Shown: positions 10,593-21,493, counted from the first letter of the stretch. The stretch: DNA of 64,000 nucleotides from Pseudomonas chlororaphis subsp. chlororaphis (GCF_003945765.1 NZ_CP027712.1:6324001-6388000); one strand, 5' to 3'. Notes: generated by a model from the sequence alone, not told the origin. Translations and numbers: made by a program.

Positions 10593-11762
10593 ATGCCACT
10601 CGCCTTGCTCGCACTGGCTGTTGCCGCCTTCGGCATCGGTACCACTGAATTCGTCATCATGGGCCTGCTGCCCGATGTCGCCCGCGACCTGTCCGTCAGC
10701 ATTCCCCATGCCGGCCTGCTGATTACCGGTTACGCCCTGGGCGTGGTGTTCGGCGCGCCGATCCTCGCCGTCGGCACCGCCAACATGCCGCGCAAGGCCA
10801 CGCTGCTGGGCATGACCCTGATGTTCATCCTCGGCAACGTGCTCTGCGCGCTGGCGCCGAACTACGCCACGCTGATGGCCGCGCGGGTGATCACCGCGCT
10901 GTGCCACGGCGCGTTTTTCGGCATCGGTTCGGTGGTCGCCGCCAGCCTGGTGGCGCCGAACAAACGCGCCCAGGCGATCGCCATGATGTTCACCGGCCTG
11001 ACCCTGGCCAATGTGCTCGGCGTGCCGCTGGGCACGGCACTGGGGCAATACGCCGGCTGGCGCTCGACCTTCTGGGCGGTGTCGGTGATCGGGGTGCTCG
11101 CCGCCATTGCCCAGTGGTTCTGGCTGCCCCGGCACATCGCCATGGACAAGGCCAACCTGGCCAGCGAGTTCAAGGTCCTGGGCAAGACCAACGTGCTGCT
11201 GGCCCTGGGCATGAGCGTGCTGGCCTCCACCAGCCTGTTCAGCGTCTTCACCTATATCGCGCCGATCCTGCAGGACGTCACCGGCGTCAGCCCCCATGGC
11301 GTGACCATCATGTTGCTGCTGTTCGGCGTCGGCCTGACGGCCGGCAGCATGCTCGGCGGCCGCCTGGCCGACAGCCGCCTGCTGCCGTCGCTGGTGGCCA
11401 TGGCGCTGGCCGTGGTGTTGGTGCTGGCCGCGTTCAGCCAGACCAGCCACATGCTGATCCCGGCGGCGATCACGTTGCTGCTGTGGGGGATTTTCGCCTT
11501 CGCCCTGTGCCCGATCCTGCAATTGCTGATCATCGACCAGGCCCATGAAGCGCCCAACCTGGGCTCGACCCTGAACCAGAGCGCCTTCAACCTGGGTAAC
11601 GCTGCCGGTGCCTGGATCGGCGGCCTGGTCGTCGCCAGCGGTGCCGACCTGGCCGACCTGCCGTGGACCGGCGCACTGGTCGGCGGACTGACGGTGCTGA
11701 CCGCGCTGCTGTTCATTCACCTGCAACGTCGCCAGGCGGCCGCGATCAATGTATCCGGCTGA
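10593..11762 (+). CDS. MFS transporter (AraJ/sugar-efflux-like)
   Basis: The 389-aa protein has twelve predicted membrane segments and the DHA1 N-terminus MPLALLALAVAAFGIGTTEF, followed by VIMGLLPDVARDL and a conserved NMPRKATLLG loop near residue 65. This is the AraJ/YdhP branch of drug and sugar efflux proteins; the substrate is not known. ATG 10593 matches the usual start of relatives but has no good ribosome site. An in-frame ATG at 10536 has GGAGGAG just upstream and would add 19 residues, so the start is uncertain. Confidence 0.9.
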   Translation: MPLALLALAVAAFGIGTTEFVIMGLLPDVARDLSVSIPHAGLLITGYALGVVFGAPILAVGTANMPRKATLLGMTLMFILGNVLCALAPNYATLMAARVITALCHGAFFGIGSVVAASLVAPNKRAQAIAMMFTGLTLANVLGVPLGTALGQYAGWRSTFWAVSVIGVLAAIAQWFWLPRHIAMDKANLASEFKVLGKTNVLLALGMSVLASTSLFSVFTYIAPILQDVTGVSPHGVTIMLLLFGVGLTAGSMLGGRLADSRLLPSLVAMALAVVLVLAAFSQTSHMLIPAAITLLLWGIFAFALCPILQLLIIDQAHEAPNLGSTLNQSAFNLGNAAGAWIGGLVVASGADLADLPWTGALVGGLTVLTALLFIHLQRRQAAAINVSG

Positions 11763-11892
11763 GCCCCGACGAGCGCGCGACTGACCCACGGTCGCCTGCA
11801 GAACCGCGCACTGGCCGACCGGCTCACCGACAGAAGAATCTGAACTTTCCTTGTCGGTGTGCCCCGGGCCGCCAGCAGCCCATCAAACCCTT

Positions 11893-11918
11893 GCCCGATG
11901 GCTTTCGGGCTTTCTTTT
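11893..11918 (+). terminator. Candidate terminator after the MFS gene
   Basis: GCCCGA (11893-11898) pairs with TCGGGC (11905-11910) around TGGCTT, and TTTCTTTT follows. It lies 25 bp before the next start codon, so it could also act as a leader attenuator for the antiporter gene. Confidence 0.55.
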
Positions 11919-11943
11919 CACGTTTCTATCCAAGGGACTCCGG

Positions 11944-13203
11944 ATGCTTGAACTCGTTGCCGCCTTCATCTGCCTGACCACCCTGCTCACCTACGTCAAC
12001 TTCCGCTTCATCGGCCTGCCGCCGACCATCGGGGTAATGGTCACCGCCCTGCTGTTTTCCCTGCTGCTGCAAGGCTTGAGCTTCCTCGGCTATCCCGGCC
12101 TGGAAGAGCATGTGCAACAGCTGATCGGCCAGATCGACTTCGGCGACCTGCTGATGAACTGGATGCTGTCGTTCCTGCTGTTCGCCGGCGCCTTGCACGT
12201 CAACCTCAACGACCTGCGCAGCTATCGCTGGCCCATCGGCCTGTTGGCCACGGTCGGCGTACTGATCGCCACGTTCGTCATCGGCAGCCTGGCCTACTGG
12301 ATCTTCGGCCTGTTCGGCTGGCACGTGAGCTTCCTCTATTGCCTGCTGTTCGGCGCCCTGATCTCGCCGACCGACCCGATCGCGGTGCTCGGCGTGCTGC
12401 GTACCGCCAACGCCTCCAAGCCGCTGAAAACCACCATCGTCGGCGAGTCGCTGTTCAACGACGGCACCGCGGTGGTGGTGTTCACCGTGCTGCTGGGTAT
12501 CGCCCAGCTCGGCGAAACCCCGACCATCGGCGCCACCGCCCTGCTGTTTGCCCATGAGGCCATCGGCGGCGTGGTGTTCGGCGGGCTGATCGGCTACCTG
12601 GTGTACCTGATGATCAAGAGCATCGAGCAACACCAGATCGAGGTGATGCTGACCCTGGCCCTGGTGATCGGCGGCTCGGCGATGGCCAGCGAACTGCACG
12701 TCTCGGCACCGATCGCGATGGTGGTGGCGGGCCTGATCATCGGCAACCTGGGACGCAACCTGGCGATGAACGACATGACCCGGCGTTACCTGGACGGTTT
12801 CTGGGAACTGCTCGACGACATGCTCAACGCCCTGCTGTTCGCCCTGATCGGCATGGAGCTGTTGCTGCTGCCGTTCAACTGGCTGCACCTGCTGGCCGCG
12901 AGTCTGCTGGCGGTGGCGATCGTGCTGTCGCGCCTGCTCACCGTGGCTCCGGCCATCGTCCTGCTGCGCCGCTGGCGCAGCGTGCCGCGCGGCACTATCC
13001 GGGTACTGACCTGGGGCGGCCTGCGCGGCGGGGTTTCGGTGGCGCTGGCCCTGGCCCTGCCATTGGGCCCGGAGCGCGACCTGGTGCTGAGCATCACCTA
13101 CATCGTGGTGCTGTCGTCGATCCTCCTGCAGGGCCTGACCATCGGCAAACTGGTGCGCCATGTCACCCAGGATGCACCGGAGGTCACCCAGGACACTCAC
13201 TGA
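11944..13203 (+). CDS. CPA1-family sodium/proton antiporter (NhaP-type)
   Basis: The 419-aa membrane protein has about twelve hydrophobic segments. It shows CPA1 signatures: FGALISPTDPIAVLGVLR near residue 138, then GESLFNDGTAVVVF near residue 168 with the conserved aspartate of the ion path, and WGGLRGGVSVALALALP near residue 358. It exchanges cytoplasmic Na+ (or K+) for protons and helps pH and salt balance. The ATG at 11944 starts exactly at the first membrane segment. Its stop overlaps the stop of the convergent FNT gene by 7 bp. Confidence 0.93.
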   Translation: MLELVAAFICLTTLLTYVNFRFIGLPPTIGVMVTALLFSLLLQGLSFLGYPGLEEHVQQLIGQIDFGDLLMNWMLSFLLFAGALHVNLNDLRSYRWPIGLLATVGVLIATFVIGSLAYWIFGLFGWHVSFLYCLLFGALISPTDPIAVLGVLRTANASKPLKTTIVGESLFNDGTAVVVFTVLLGIAQLGETPTIGATALLFAHEAIGGVVFGGLIGYLVYLMIKSIEQHQIEVMLTLALVIGGSAMASELHVSAPIAMVVAGLIIGNLGRNLAMNDMTRRYLDGFWELLDDMLNALLFALIGMELLLLPFNWLHLLAASLLAVAIVLSRLLTVAPAIVLLRRWRSVPRGTIRVLTWGGLRGGVSVALALALPLGPERDLVLSITYIVVLSSILLQGLTIGKLVRHVTQDAPEVTQDTH

Positions 13204-14078
13204 TCGTTTTTTGATCGATCGCGGACCCGCCCAGGGTCCGCAGTCGTTTTTGGCAGGCCACTTTCACTGCGCACCTGGGCATGGCTGATCAGGGCGAAGA
13301 TGAAGCTGCCGCCGATGATGTTCCCCGCCAGCGTCGGCCCGGCGAACACCCACCAGAAATCCCGCCACGGCAACTCACCGGCGAACACCAGGTACGAGAC
13401 CTCCACCGAACCGACCACGATATGAGTGAAGTCCCCCAGGGCCATCAGGTAAGTGATCAGGATGATGATCCACATCTTGGCGCTCTCCATGGACGGGATC
13501 ATCCAGACCATGGTGGCGATCATCCAGCCGGAGACGATGCCCTTGGCGAACATCTGTCCGGCATCGTTCTCCATGACCTTGCGCCCGATATCGAGGAAGG
13601 CCAGGTCGGTCCTGGTGTCGAAAATCGGCAGGTGCAGCATCACGTAGGCCACCAGCAGCGTGCCGCACAGGTTGCCCACCAGGACCACGCCCCACAAGCG
13701 ACACAGGCGCGCGAAATTGCCCAGGGTGGGTTTGCTCATGATCGGCAGCACAGCCGTCAGGGTGTTTTCGGTGAACAGTTGCTGGCGCGCCAGGATCACC
13801 GCCAGGAAACCCGCGCAGTAACCGAAACTGGCAATCACCTTGAACCCTTCGCCGTCGGGCAGGCGCGAGTCGAGCAGGCCCATGCCCATCAGCGACAGGC
13901 CCATGGTCAGGCCGGCGGCCAGGGCCGACCACCAGAGCGCCGCGACGCTGCGCTCCAGCTCCTTGTCGCCCTGGGTGCGGATGATCTCGTGCAAGACCGC
14001 CGCGCGGGGCGGCTGGTTCTTGTCTACGTCGTGCTGCTCTTCGGAAGAAAGGCCCGGGGTCTTGCCGTCTGTCTGCAC
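13197..14078 (-). CDS. Formate/nitrite transporter (FNT) family channel
   Basis: The 293-aa inner-membrane protein has six main hydrophobic segments after a charged N-terminal tail of about 45 residues. The FNT-type segment ARQQLFTENTLTAVLPIM is near residue 97, and VGSVEVSYLVFAGELPW with TLAGNIIGGSFIFALISHAQ lies near the C-terminus. It resembles the YfdC subgroup, whose transported anion is not settled, more than FocA or NirC. Translation starts at GTG 14078 with GGAG 8 bp upstream. A small inverted repeat, GTACCT-TGTC-AGGTAC, lies at 14102-14117 in its leader. Confidence 0.88.
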   Translation of the reverse strand: MQTDGKTPGLSSEEQHDVDKNQPPRAAVLHEIIRTQGDKELERSVAALWWSALAAGLTMGLSLMGMGLLDSRLPDGEGFKVIASFGYCAGFLAVILARQQLFTENTLTAVLPIMSKPTLGNFARLCRLWGVVLVGNLCGTLLVAYVMLHLPIFDTRTDLAFLDIGRKVMENDAGQMFAKGIVSGWMIATMVWMIPSMESAKMWIIILITYLMALGDFTHIVVGSVEVSYLVFAGELPWRDFWWVFAGPTLAGNIIGGSFIFALISHAQVRSESGLPKTTADPGRVRDRSKNDQ

Positions 14079-14184
14079 GTTAATGGCTCCTGAACCTGTG
14101 GGTACCTTGTCAGGTACGACATCCGGGGTTCAGGGCTCGTTCAGTGCCCTCATGCAGGAGCCGACAGACTCACGCCCACAGCGG

Positions 14185-14589
14185 TCAGGCGATGGGCTCG
14201 TCGTCCTTGAACTGGTCTTTCACGTACCGGATCTCGGTACGACCGTGAGGAGCCGGCAAACCGTCCTCGCCCAGGTTGACGAAGACCATCTTCTCGACGG
14301 TGAGGATGCTCTTGCGGGTGATCTTGTTGCGCACTTCACAGGTCAGGGTGATCGAGGTCCTGCCGAACTCGGTGGCGGTGATGCCCAGCTCGATGATGTC
14401 GCCCTGGCGCGAGGCGCTGACGAAGTTGATTTCGGAAATGTACTTGGTGACCACGCGCTGGTTGCCCAGCTGGACGATGGCGTAGATCGCCGCTTCTTCG
14501 TCGATCCAGCGCAACAGGCTGCCGCCGAACAGCGTGCCGTTGGGGTTGAGGTCTTCGGGTTTTACCCATTTGCGGGTGTGGAAATTCAT
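14185..14589 (-). CDS. Acyl-CoA thioesterase (hotdog fold)
   Basis: The 134-aa protein has the YciA/BACH-type hotdog signature: VKPEDLNPNGTLFGGSLLRWIDEEAA near residue 10, then NFVSASRQGDIIELG near residue 52. It hydrolyses acyl-CoA thioesters; the chain-length preference cannot be read from sequence. I choose ATG 14589 because AGGAG lies 6 bp upstream; the GTG at 14595 would abut that ribosome site. It stands alone, between the FNT gene and the ahcY leader on the other strand. Confidence 0.9.
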   Translation of the reverse strand: MNFHTRKWVKPEDLNPNGTLFGGSLLRWIDEEAAIYAIVQLGNQRVVTKYISEINFVSASRQGDIIELGITATEFGRTSITLTCEVRNKITRKSILTVEKMVFVNLGEDGLPAPHGRTEIRYVKDQFKDDEPIA

Positions 14590-14707
14590 ACTCACTCCTG
14601 ACCGTCTTGCCGATTGATGCCGGCATCATGGCAGACCCCGGCGCAGAGCTCTATTGAGCTTCTACTATGGTCGCGATAACCGTTCGATCATCGTCCGACA
14701 GAAATCC

Positions 14708-14736
14708 TTGGGAAGTCGCTGGCAGACGGCTATAAT
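14708..14736 (+). promoter_or_regulatory. Sigma-70-type promoter of ahcY
   Basis: TTGGGA (14708-14713) and a perfect TATAAT (14731-14736) are separated by 17 bp. Transcription from about 14743 would give a 170-base leader that contains the whole SAH riboswitch. The 100 bp further upstream shows nothing else. Confidence 0.8.
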
Positions 14737-14790
14737 CGCCTCCGTTTCAAAACGGTAACGATCACCTGATACCGTTTTCCCGCCACCTGT

Positions 14791-16325
<1,535 letters not shown>

Positions 16326-16327
16326 GA

Positions 16328-16510
16328 GCAGTTGCAAGCCTTGAGCTTCAAGCGGCAAGCAAAGGCCACAAGCCGTGCTTGTCGCTCGAAGCTTTCGGCT
16401 TCGTCCCTATTTGCTTAAACAGTTTCAAGCAGCCCGTTCCAGGCACAAGAGCTGAGCGCACCTCCGCTACTCTTGCAGCTTGTGGCTTGCAGCTTGTAGC
16501 TGGAGGTTCC
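16328..16510. repeat. Degenerate AGCTTG/GCAAGC repeat region between ahcY and metF
   Basis: The gap is filled with repeated variants of GCTTGCAGCTTGTGGC and their inverted forms (TTGCAAGCC, GGCAAGC, AAGCTT). The tandem CTTGCAGCTTGTGGCTTGCA copy near 16472-16498 abuts the metF ribosome site. A short hairpin CGAAGC-TTTCG-GCTTCG lies at 16387-16403. I saw no open reading frame or promoter I would trust here. Confidence 0.6.
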
Positions 16511-16514
16511 CTCC

Positions 16515-17360
16515 ATGTCCCAAGACCGTCGCTACAGCTTCGAGTTCTTCCCGACCAAGACCGATGCTGGGCATGAAAAACTGCTCGCCACTGCCCGCCA
16601 GCTGGCCAGTTACAACCCCGACTTCTTCTCCTGCACCTACGGTGCCGGTGGCTCGACCCGCGACCGCACGATGAACACCGTGCTGCAGCTCGAAAGCGAA
16701 GTGAAGATCCCCGCCGCACCGCACCTGTCTTGCGTGGGTGACAGCAAGGCCGACCTGCGTGGCCTGTTGACCCAGTACAAGGCCGCCGGCATCAACCGTA
16801 TCGTTGCCCTGCGCGGCGACCTGCCTTCGGGCATGGGCATGGCCAGCGGCGAGTTGCGTCACGCCAACGACCTGGTGAGCTTCATTCGTGAAGAGACTGG
16901 CGACCACTTCCACATCGAAGTGGCGGCGTACCCGGAAATGCACCCACAGGCGCGCAATTTCGAAGACGACCTCAACAACTTCGTGCGCAAGGCCAACGCC
17001 GGCGCCAACAGTGCGATCACCCAGTATTTCTTCAACGCCGACAGTTATTTCTACTTCGTCGAACGCGTGCAACAAATGGGTGTGAACATCCCGATCGTGC
17101 CCGGCATCATGCCAATCACCAACTACAGCAAGCTGGCGCGTTTCTCCGACGCCTGCGGCGCGGAAATCCCGCGCTGGATCCGCAAGCAACTGGAAGCCTA
17201 CGGCGACGACAGCCAAAGCATTCAGGCGTTCGGCGAACAGGTCATCACCGAAATGTGTGAGCGTTTGTTGCAAGGCGGTGCGCCAGGATTGCACTTCTAT
17301 ACTCTGAACCAAGCCGAGCCAAGCCTGGCCGTCTGGAACAACCTGAAGCTGCCGCGTTAA
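16515..17360 (+). CDS. metF: 5,10-methylenetetrahydrofolate reductase
   Basis: MetF reduces methylene-THF to methyl-THF with FAD, supplying the methyl group for methionine synthesis. The 281-aa product begins MSQDRRYSFEFFPTKTDAG, the family N-terminus with the catalytic glutamate region SFEFFPTK, and carries RIVALRGDLP near residue 96 and ITQYFFNADSYF near residue 170. GGAGG lies 8 bp before the ATG. It follows ahcY on the same strand, is followed by a terminator, and fits the methyl cycle theme. Confidence 0.97.
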   Translation: MSQDRRYSFEFFPTKTDAGHEKLLATARQLASYNPDFFSCTYGAGGSTRDRTMNTVLQLESEVKIPAAPHLSCVGDSKADLRGLLTQYKAAGINRIVALRGDLPSGMGMASGELRHANDLVSFIREETGDHFHIEVAAYPEMHPQARNFEDDLNNFVRKANAGANSAITQYFFNADSYFYFVERVQQMGVNIPIVPGIMPITNYSKLARFSDACGAEIPRWIRKQLEAYGDDSQSIQAFGEQVITEMCERLLQGGAPGLHFYTLNQAEPSLAVWNNLKLPR

Positions 17361-17377
17361 CCGCCCGACAGCATCGG

Positions 17378-17412
17378 AAAAAGGCCTTGGCGAAATCCAG
17401 GGCCTTTTTTTT
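17378..17412 (+). terminator. Rho-independent terminator after metF
   Basis: AAAAAGGCC pairs with GGCCTTTTT across a 15-base loop and ends in a run of eight T, beginning 18 bp after the metF stop. The A-rich left arm means it could work in both directions. Confidence 0.88.
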
Positions 17413-17442
17413 AACCCCCATACATCCGAAGGATCGCCGTAG

Positions 17443-18525
17443 ATGTCCACAGGCAGCACCGCAGCACGCCCACAATTGATCTATCTGGTTTACGGCGCCG
17501 CGACCTATCACCAGGAAGCCGCGTTCAGTATTGCCAGCGCCCTGGCCGGGCTGCGCGAAACACCGGGCGAAGCCCTCGATATCCAGGTCTTCACCGACAA
17601 TCCCGCGCCTTACCGCGACCTGCCTGTGCGCGTGCGCCCCTTGGACGAAAACACCCGCCAGGCCTGGATCGCCCCACACGGCTACCACTTTCGCGCCAAG
17701 CACGTGGTGATGCAGCAGGTACTGCAAGAGTCCGAACTGGCGTTGCTGATCGACACCGATACCTTTTTCCACTGCTCGCCGCTGGAGCTGTTTCGCCGCA
17801 TCCAGCCCGGCACCCTGCTGTGTAACGCATTCGGCATGTGCTACGGCGCCAACAAGGAGTCCGGCCTCTACCAGTGCCTGGCCGGCTTGCTGCGGGAACG
17901 CAAACTCGCCGACGACCAGATGCCGTTGCTGAACTCCGGCGTGATCGGCCTGCACCGCGCGGACGCCGATGTGCTGGACCGTTCCATCGCCCTGATGGAC
18001 GAGCTGTACCCGCTGGCCAACGGCGCCTACACCCTCGAAGAGTTCTGCCTGTCGGTGGCGGCTTATCGCACCAAGAAGGTCCGCGAATGCCCCGACCTGA
18101 TCCACCACTACTGGAGCCGCAAGCAGCTGTTTCGCGCCAAGATCAAGGCCTGGCTGGACAAGCACGGCGCAGCACCCACCAACACTGTCGCCCTGGACGA
18201 AACCCGCCTGGTCACCGCGACCCTGCCACGCCCGCCGGCGTTGCAACGCCTGGCCTACAAGATCGTGACCCTGGCCCTGCCCGGGCACCAGCGGCAGTTC
18301 ATGCGCGAAATCCTCTACGGCTGCTACCGCCACACCAACGAATTCGACCAGGCCTGCGCCCCGGTCTGGTGGGAGAAAGCCCGGGAAAACGCCGAAGGCC
18401 GCCTGAAAAAACCGCTCAACAGCCATCAACTCGAGCGCTGGTTCAACCACCCGGTGATTCGCCTGGTACTGGGCCAGCGGCGCAAGGCCATCTACCTGCA
18501 TCTGATCGAGACAAAGGCTGACTGA
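17443..18525 (+). CDS. Glycosyltransferase-like protein of unknown function
   Basis: This 360-aa protein begins with an LIYLVYGAATYHQEAAFSIA strand-helix like the nucleotide-sugar-binding start of GT-A enzymes. It carries ALLIDTDTFFHCSPLELF near residue 101, a DxD-type motif (DTDT), and later LLNSGVIGLHRADADVLDR near residue 163, as in GT8-like folds. No signal peptide or membrane segment is evident, so a cytoplasmic or peripheral enzyme is likely. AAGGA lies 9 bp before the ATG. Neighbours (metF before, a binding protein after) do not name a pathway. The fold assignment is my inference from motifs; donor and acceptor are unknown. Confidence 0.75.
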   Translation: MSTGSTAARPQLIYLVYGAATYHQEAAFSIASALAGLRETPGEALDIQVFTDNPAPYRDLPVRVRPLDENTRQAWIAPHGYHFRAKHVVMQQVLQESELALLIDTDTFFHCSPLELFRRIQPGTLLCNAFGMCYGANKESGLYQCLAGLLRERKLADDQMPLLNSGVIGLHRADADVLDRSIALMDELYPLANGAYTLEEFCLSVAAYRTKKVRECPDLIHHYWSRKQLFRAKIKAWLDKHGAAPTNTVALDETRLVTATLPRPPALQRLAYKIVTLALPGHQRQFMREILYGCYRHTNEFDQACAPVWWEKARENAEGRLKKPLNSHQLERWFNHPVIRLVLGQRRKAIYLHLIETKAD

Positions 18526-18580
18526 GGCTTGAGCTAGACGGCCTCTAGCATTGGACGACCTCCCGTCGTAATCTCCAGCG

Positions 18581-19396
18581 ATGCCCGTCATTGCCCAGCT
18601 GCTGACAGCCTGTATCTGCGCTTGCCTGAGCCTCACCGCCCATGGCGAGAAGCTGCGCATTGTCACCGAGCCCTGGGCCCCTTATGTCTATGAGGAACAG
18701 GGCAAGGCCCAGGGCCTGGATTACGAAACCACGGCGATCGTCTTCCAGCGCCTGGGGATCGAAGTCGAATGGCAGTTCCTGCCCTGGAAACGTTGCCTGG
18801 CCATGCTCGAACAAGGCCAGGCCGACGGTGCCCTGGACATCTTTCACAGCAACGAACGCGAAAGCAGCCTGCTCTACCCCAGCGAGCCGCTGTCGGACGT
18901 CGAGTTCGTGATGTTCTATGCCAACGCCCGGCCCTTTCCGTTCCGTACCCTGGAAGACTTGCGCGGGCTCACCGTGGGCACCTCCCCCGGCTACCTGTAC
19001 AGCCAGGACTTCAGGGAATCCACCCTGTTCAAGCACGAACCGGCGCCGACCCACGAAGCCAACTTCGGCAAGCTGCTGCGCGGCCGTATCGACCTGCTGA
19101 TCACCGATCGCCGGGTCGGCCAGCACCTGCTCGACCAACTGAACATTCGCCAGCAGATCACCGAGAATCCGGTGGTCATCAGCCGCCAGAGCCAGTTTCT
19201 GGCGGTGCGGCGCAATGCCGGCATGGACTTGCTGGTGCAGCGTTTCGGCGCCGAACTCAAGCGCTTCAAGCGCGAGCCGGCCTACGCCGAACTGAGCGCC
19301 CGCTATGGCGCGGCGCCGGCCATCGCCGACTCAAGCGCAATGCCGCCCGGCACACCGCGCAAAACCGTTGAGCAGCAGGAAAGCAGCGCACGCTGA
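18581..19396 (+). CDS. Periplasmic solute-binding protein, family 3 (orphan)
   Basis: The 271-aa product has a short signal peptide (AQLLTACICACLSLTAHGE, cleavage near residue 22) followed by the family 3 start KLRIVTEPWAPYVYEEQGKAQGLDYE. Further typical segments are DGALDIFHSNERES and LRGLTVGTSPGYLYSQDFRE, ending near residue 270. There is no ABC permease or ATPase beside it, so it may act with distant transport genes or as a sensor-like binding protein of the Pseudomonas orphan type. The ligand is not evident. The ribosome site is weak. Confidence 0.85.
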   Translation: MPVIAQLLTACICACLSLTAHGEKLRIVTEPWAPYVYEEQGKAQGLDYETTAIVFQRLGIEVEWQFLPWKRCLAMLEQGQADGALDIFHSNERESSLLYPSEPLSDVEFVMFYANARPFPFRTLEDLRGLTVGTSPGYLYSQDFRESTLFKHEPAPTHEANFGKLLRGRIDLLITDRRVGQHLLDQLNIRQQITENPVVISRQSQFLAVRRNAGMDLLVQRFGAELKRFKREPAYAELSARYGAAPAIADSSAMPPGTPRKTVEQQESSAR

Positions 19397-19621
19397 TTGC
19401 TCTGTTATACTCCGGCCTTCCCGCCAGGCTCACGCCCGGACGCTCGATCCTGTTCAAGGCATCTCGATACCGCTACAGCGCAGCCACAAGGCCCGCGCGA
19501 GCCCTCGCCGATGAGCCTTCAGGAGCCAGCAGGACCGGACGGGATTGCGTCCTCTTAAACGCCATTCGCGCCAGGCAAGACTATCCCTCTGGGCCAAGCC
19601 CTCACTAAAACAGGATTACTC
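19397..19621 (+). promoter_or_regulatory. rhlE upstream region with candidate -10 box
   Basis: A TATACT at 19406-19411 resembles a -10 box, but no good -35 lies at the right distance. The remaining 200-base leader up to rhlE shows no clear structure. Long leaders are common for DEAD-box helicase genes. Confidence 0.35.
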
Positions 19622-21478
19622 ATGTCCTTTGCTTCCCTCGGTCTCTCCGAGGCTTTAGTCGGCGCCATCGAAGCCGCCGGCTACACCCAGCCTACTCCGG
19701 TGCAACAGCGGGCCATTCCCGCCGTGTTGCAAGGTCGCGACCTGATGGTCGCGGCACAGACAGGTACTGGTAAAACCGGCGGTTTCGCCCTTCCGATCCT
19801 GGAACGGTTGTTTCCCAACGGTCACCCGGACAAATCCCAGCGTCACGGCCCGCGCCAACCGCGCGTACTGGTCCTGACCCCGACCCGCGAACTGGCCGCG
19901 CAAGTGCACGAGAGCTTCAAGGTCTATGCCCGCGACCTGAAGTTCGTCAGTGCCTGCATCTTCGGTGGCGTCGGCATGAACCCACAGGTTCAGGCCATGG
20001 CCCGTGGCGTCGACGTGCTGGTGGCCTGCCCCGGCCGCCTGCTCGACCTGGCCGGCCAGGGCAGCGTCGACCTGTCCCACGTGGAAATCCTCGTGCTCGA
20101 CGAAGCCGACCGCATGCTTGACATGGGCTTTGTCCATGACGTGAAGAAAGTCCTCGCGCGCCTGCCCGCCAAGCGCCAGAACCTGCTGTTCTCCGCGACC
20201 TTCTCCAAGGACATCACGGACCTGGCCGGCAAGCTGCTGCACAACCCCGAGCGCATCGAAGTCACGCCGCCGAACACCACGGTCGAGCGTATCGAGCAAC
20301 GGGTGTTCCGCCTGGCCGCCAGCCACAAGCGTGCCTTGCTGGCCCACCTGATCACCGCCGGCGCCTGGGAACAGGTGCTGGTCTTCACCCGCACCAAGCA
20401 CGGCGCCAACCGCCTGGCCGAGTACCTGGACAAGCACGGCCTGACCGCCGTCGCCATCCACGGCAACAAGAGCCAGAACGCCCGTACCAAGGCCCTGGCC
20501 GACTTCAAGGCCGGTGAAGTGCGGATCCTGGTCGCCACCGATATCGCCGCCCGTGGCCTGGACATCGACCAGCTGCCACACGTGGTCAACTTCGAGCTGC
20601 CGAACGTCGACGAAGACTACGTGCACCGTATCGGCCGTACCGGCCGTGCCGGTCGTTCGGGCGAAGCGATCTCGCTGGTCGCGCCAGACGAAGAGAAGCT
20701 GCTCAAGAGCATCGAGCGCATGACCAAGCAGAAGATCCCCGACGGCGATCTGATGGGCTTCGATGCCAGCGCCGTGGAAGCCGAGAAACCGGAAGTGCGC
20801 GAGCGTCCGGACGTGCGTAACCCACGCAATTCCCGTGGCCCGCGTGGCGACGGTCCGAATGGCGGCGGTGGCGGCGGCGGCCGTAAAGACAAAGGCAAGG
20901 ACAAGGGCAAGGACAAACCGGCCGCTCGCGGCGACCGTCCGGCCCGTGAGCAGAAGCCTCGCGAAGGCACCCCGGCCCGCGAACAGCGCCAGCCGACGCC
21001 ACGCGCCGACCGCGCCCCGGATGAGTTCCTGGACGACGACGTGGATAACTTCGGCAATCGCGCCGACTACGTCAGCCCGTACCAGAACAAGAACAACCAG
21101 GGCCGCGGCCGTCGTCCTGGCGCGCCAGCCCAGGGTGCAACCAGCAGCAACGCGCCACGCAGCGGCGGCCAGGGTCGCTCCGGCGGTCCGCGCACCAGCA
21201 ACGGTGCCAGCACCGGCACCCCGCCTGCCAAGCGCAACGGCCCACGCAGCGGCGCTCCACGTGACGGCCAGGCCCGTCGCGAAGAGTCGCGCAATCGTCG
21301 TCCGGCCCGTGACGACCAGTCGCGTCAGGAGCCGGCGGTGCAGAACCCGCGCGGCAACCAGCCGAAGATCATGCACAAGGAGTCGAAAGCCGACCGCTTC
21401 CCGACACCCGAGCAGCTCGATCAACTGCCAAGCCGTCCACGTGGCGAGAAACCAGCCTTGCTGACCCGCAATCGCTGA
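19622..21478 (+). CDS. rhlE: ATP-dependent DEAD-box RNA helicase RhlE
   Basis: RhlE unwinds RNA duplexes and takes part in RNA decay, ribosome assembly and cold growth. The 618-aa product has all DEAD-box motifs in order: Q motif [13 protein letters not shown] near residue 21, motif I AQTGTGKT near 45, DEAD near 160, SAT near 192, and [15 protein letters not shown] near 336. After about residue 385 comes a 230-residue low-complexity tail, rich in Arg, Gly, Lys, Pro and Asp, including [11 protein letters not shown] repeats near 425, which likely binds RNA without folding. AGGA precedes the ATG. It is a single-gene unit with its own terminator. Confidence 0.95.
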   Translation: MSFASLGLSEALVGAIEAAGYTQPTPVQQRAIPAVLQGRDLMVAAQTGTGKTGGFALPILERLFPNGHPDKSQRHGPRQPRVLVLTPTRELAAQVHESFKVYARDLKFVSACIFGGVGMNPQVQAMARGVDVLVACPGRLLDLAGQGSVDLSHVEILVLDEADRMLDMGFVHDVKKVLARLPAKRQNLLFSATFSKDITDLAGKLLHNPERIEVTPPNTTVERIEQRVFRLAASHKRALLAHLITAGAWEQVLVFTRTKHGANRLAEYLDKHGLTAVAIHGNKSQNARTKALADFKAGEVRILVATDIAARGLDIDQLPHVVNFELPNVDEDYVHRIGRTGRAGRSGEAISLVAPDEEKLLKSIERMTKQKIPDGDLMGFDASAVEAEKPEVRERPDVRNPRNSRGPRGDGPNGGGGGGGRKDKGKDKGKDKPAARGDRPAREQKPREGTPAREQRQPTPRADRAPDEFLDDDVDNFGNRADYVSPYQNKNNQGRGRRPGAPAQGATSSNAPRSGGQGRSGGPRTSNGASTGTPPAKRNGPRSGAPRDGQARREESRNRRPARDDQSRQEPAVQNPRGNQPKIMHKESKADRFPTPEQLDQLPSRPRGEKPALLTRNR

Positions 21479-21493
21479 AGTTTTCGCGACAAT

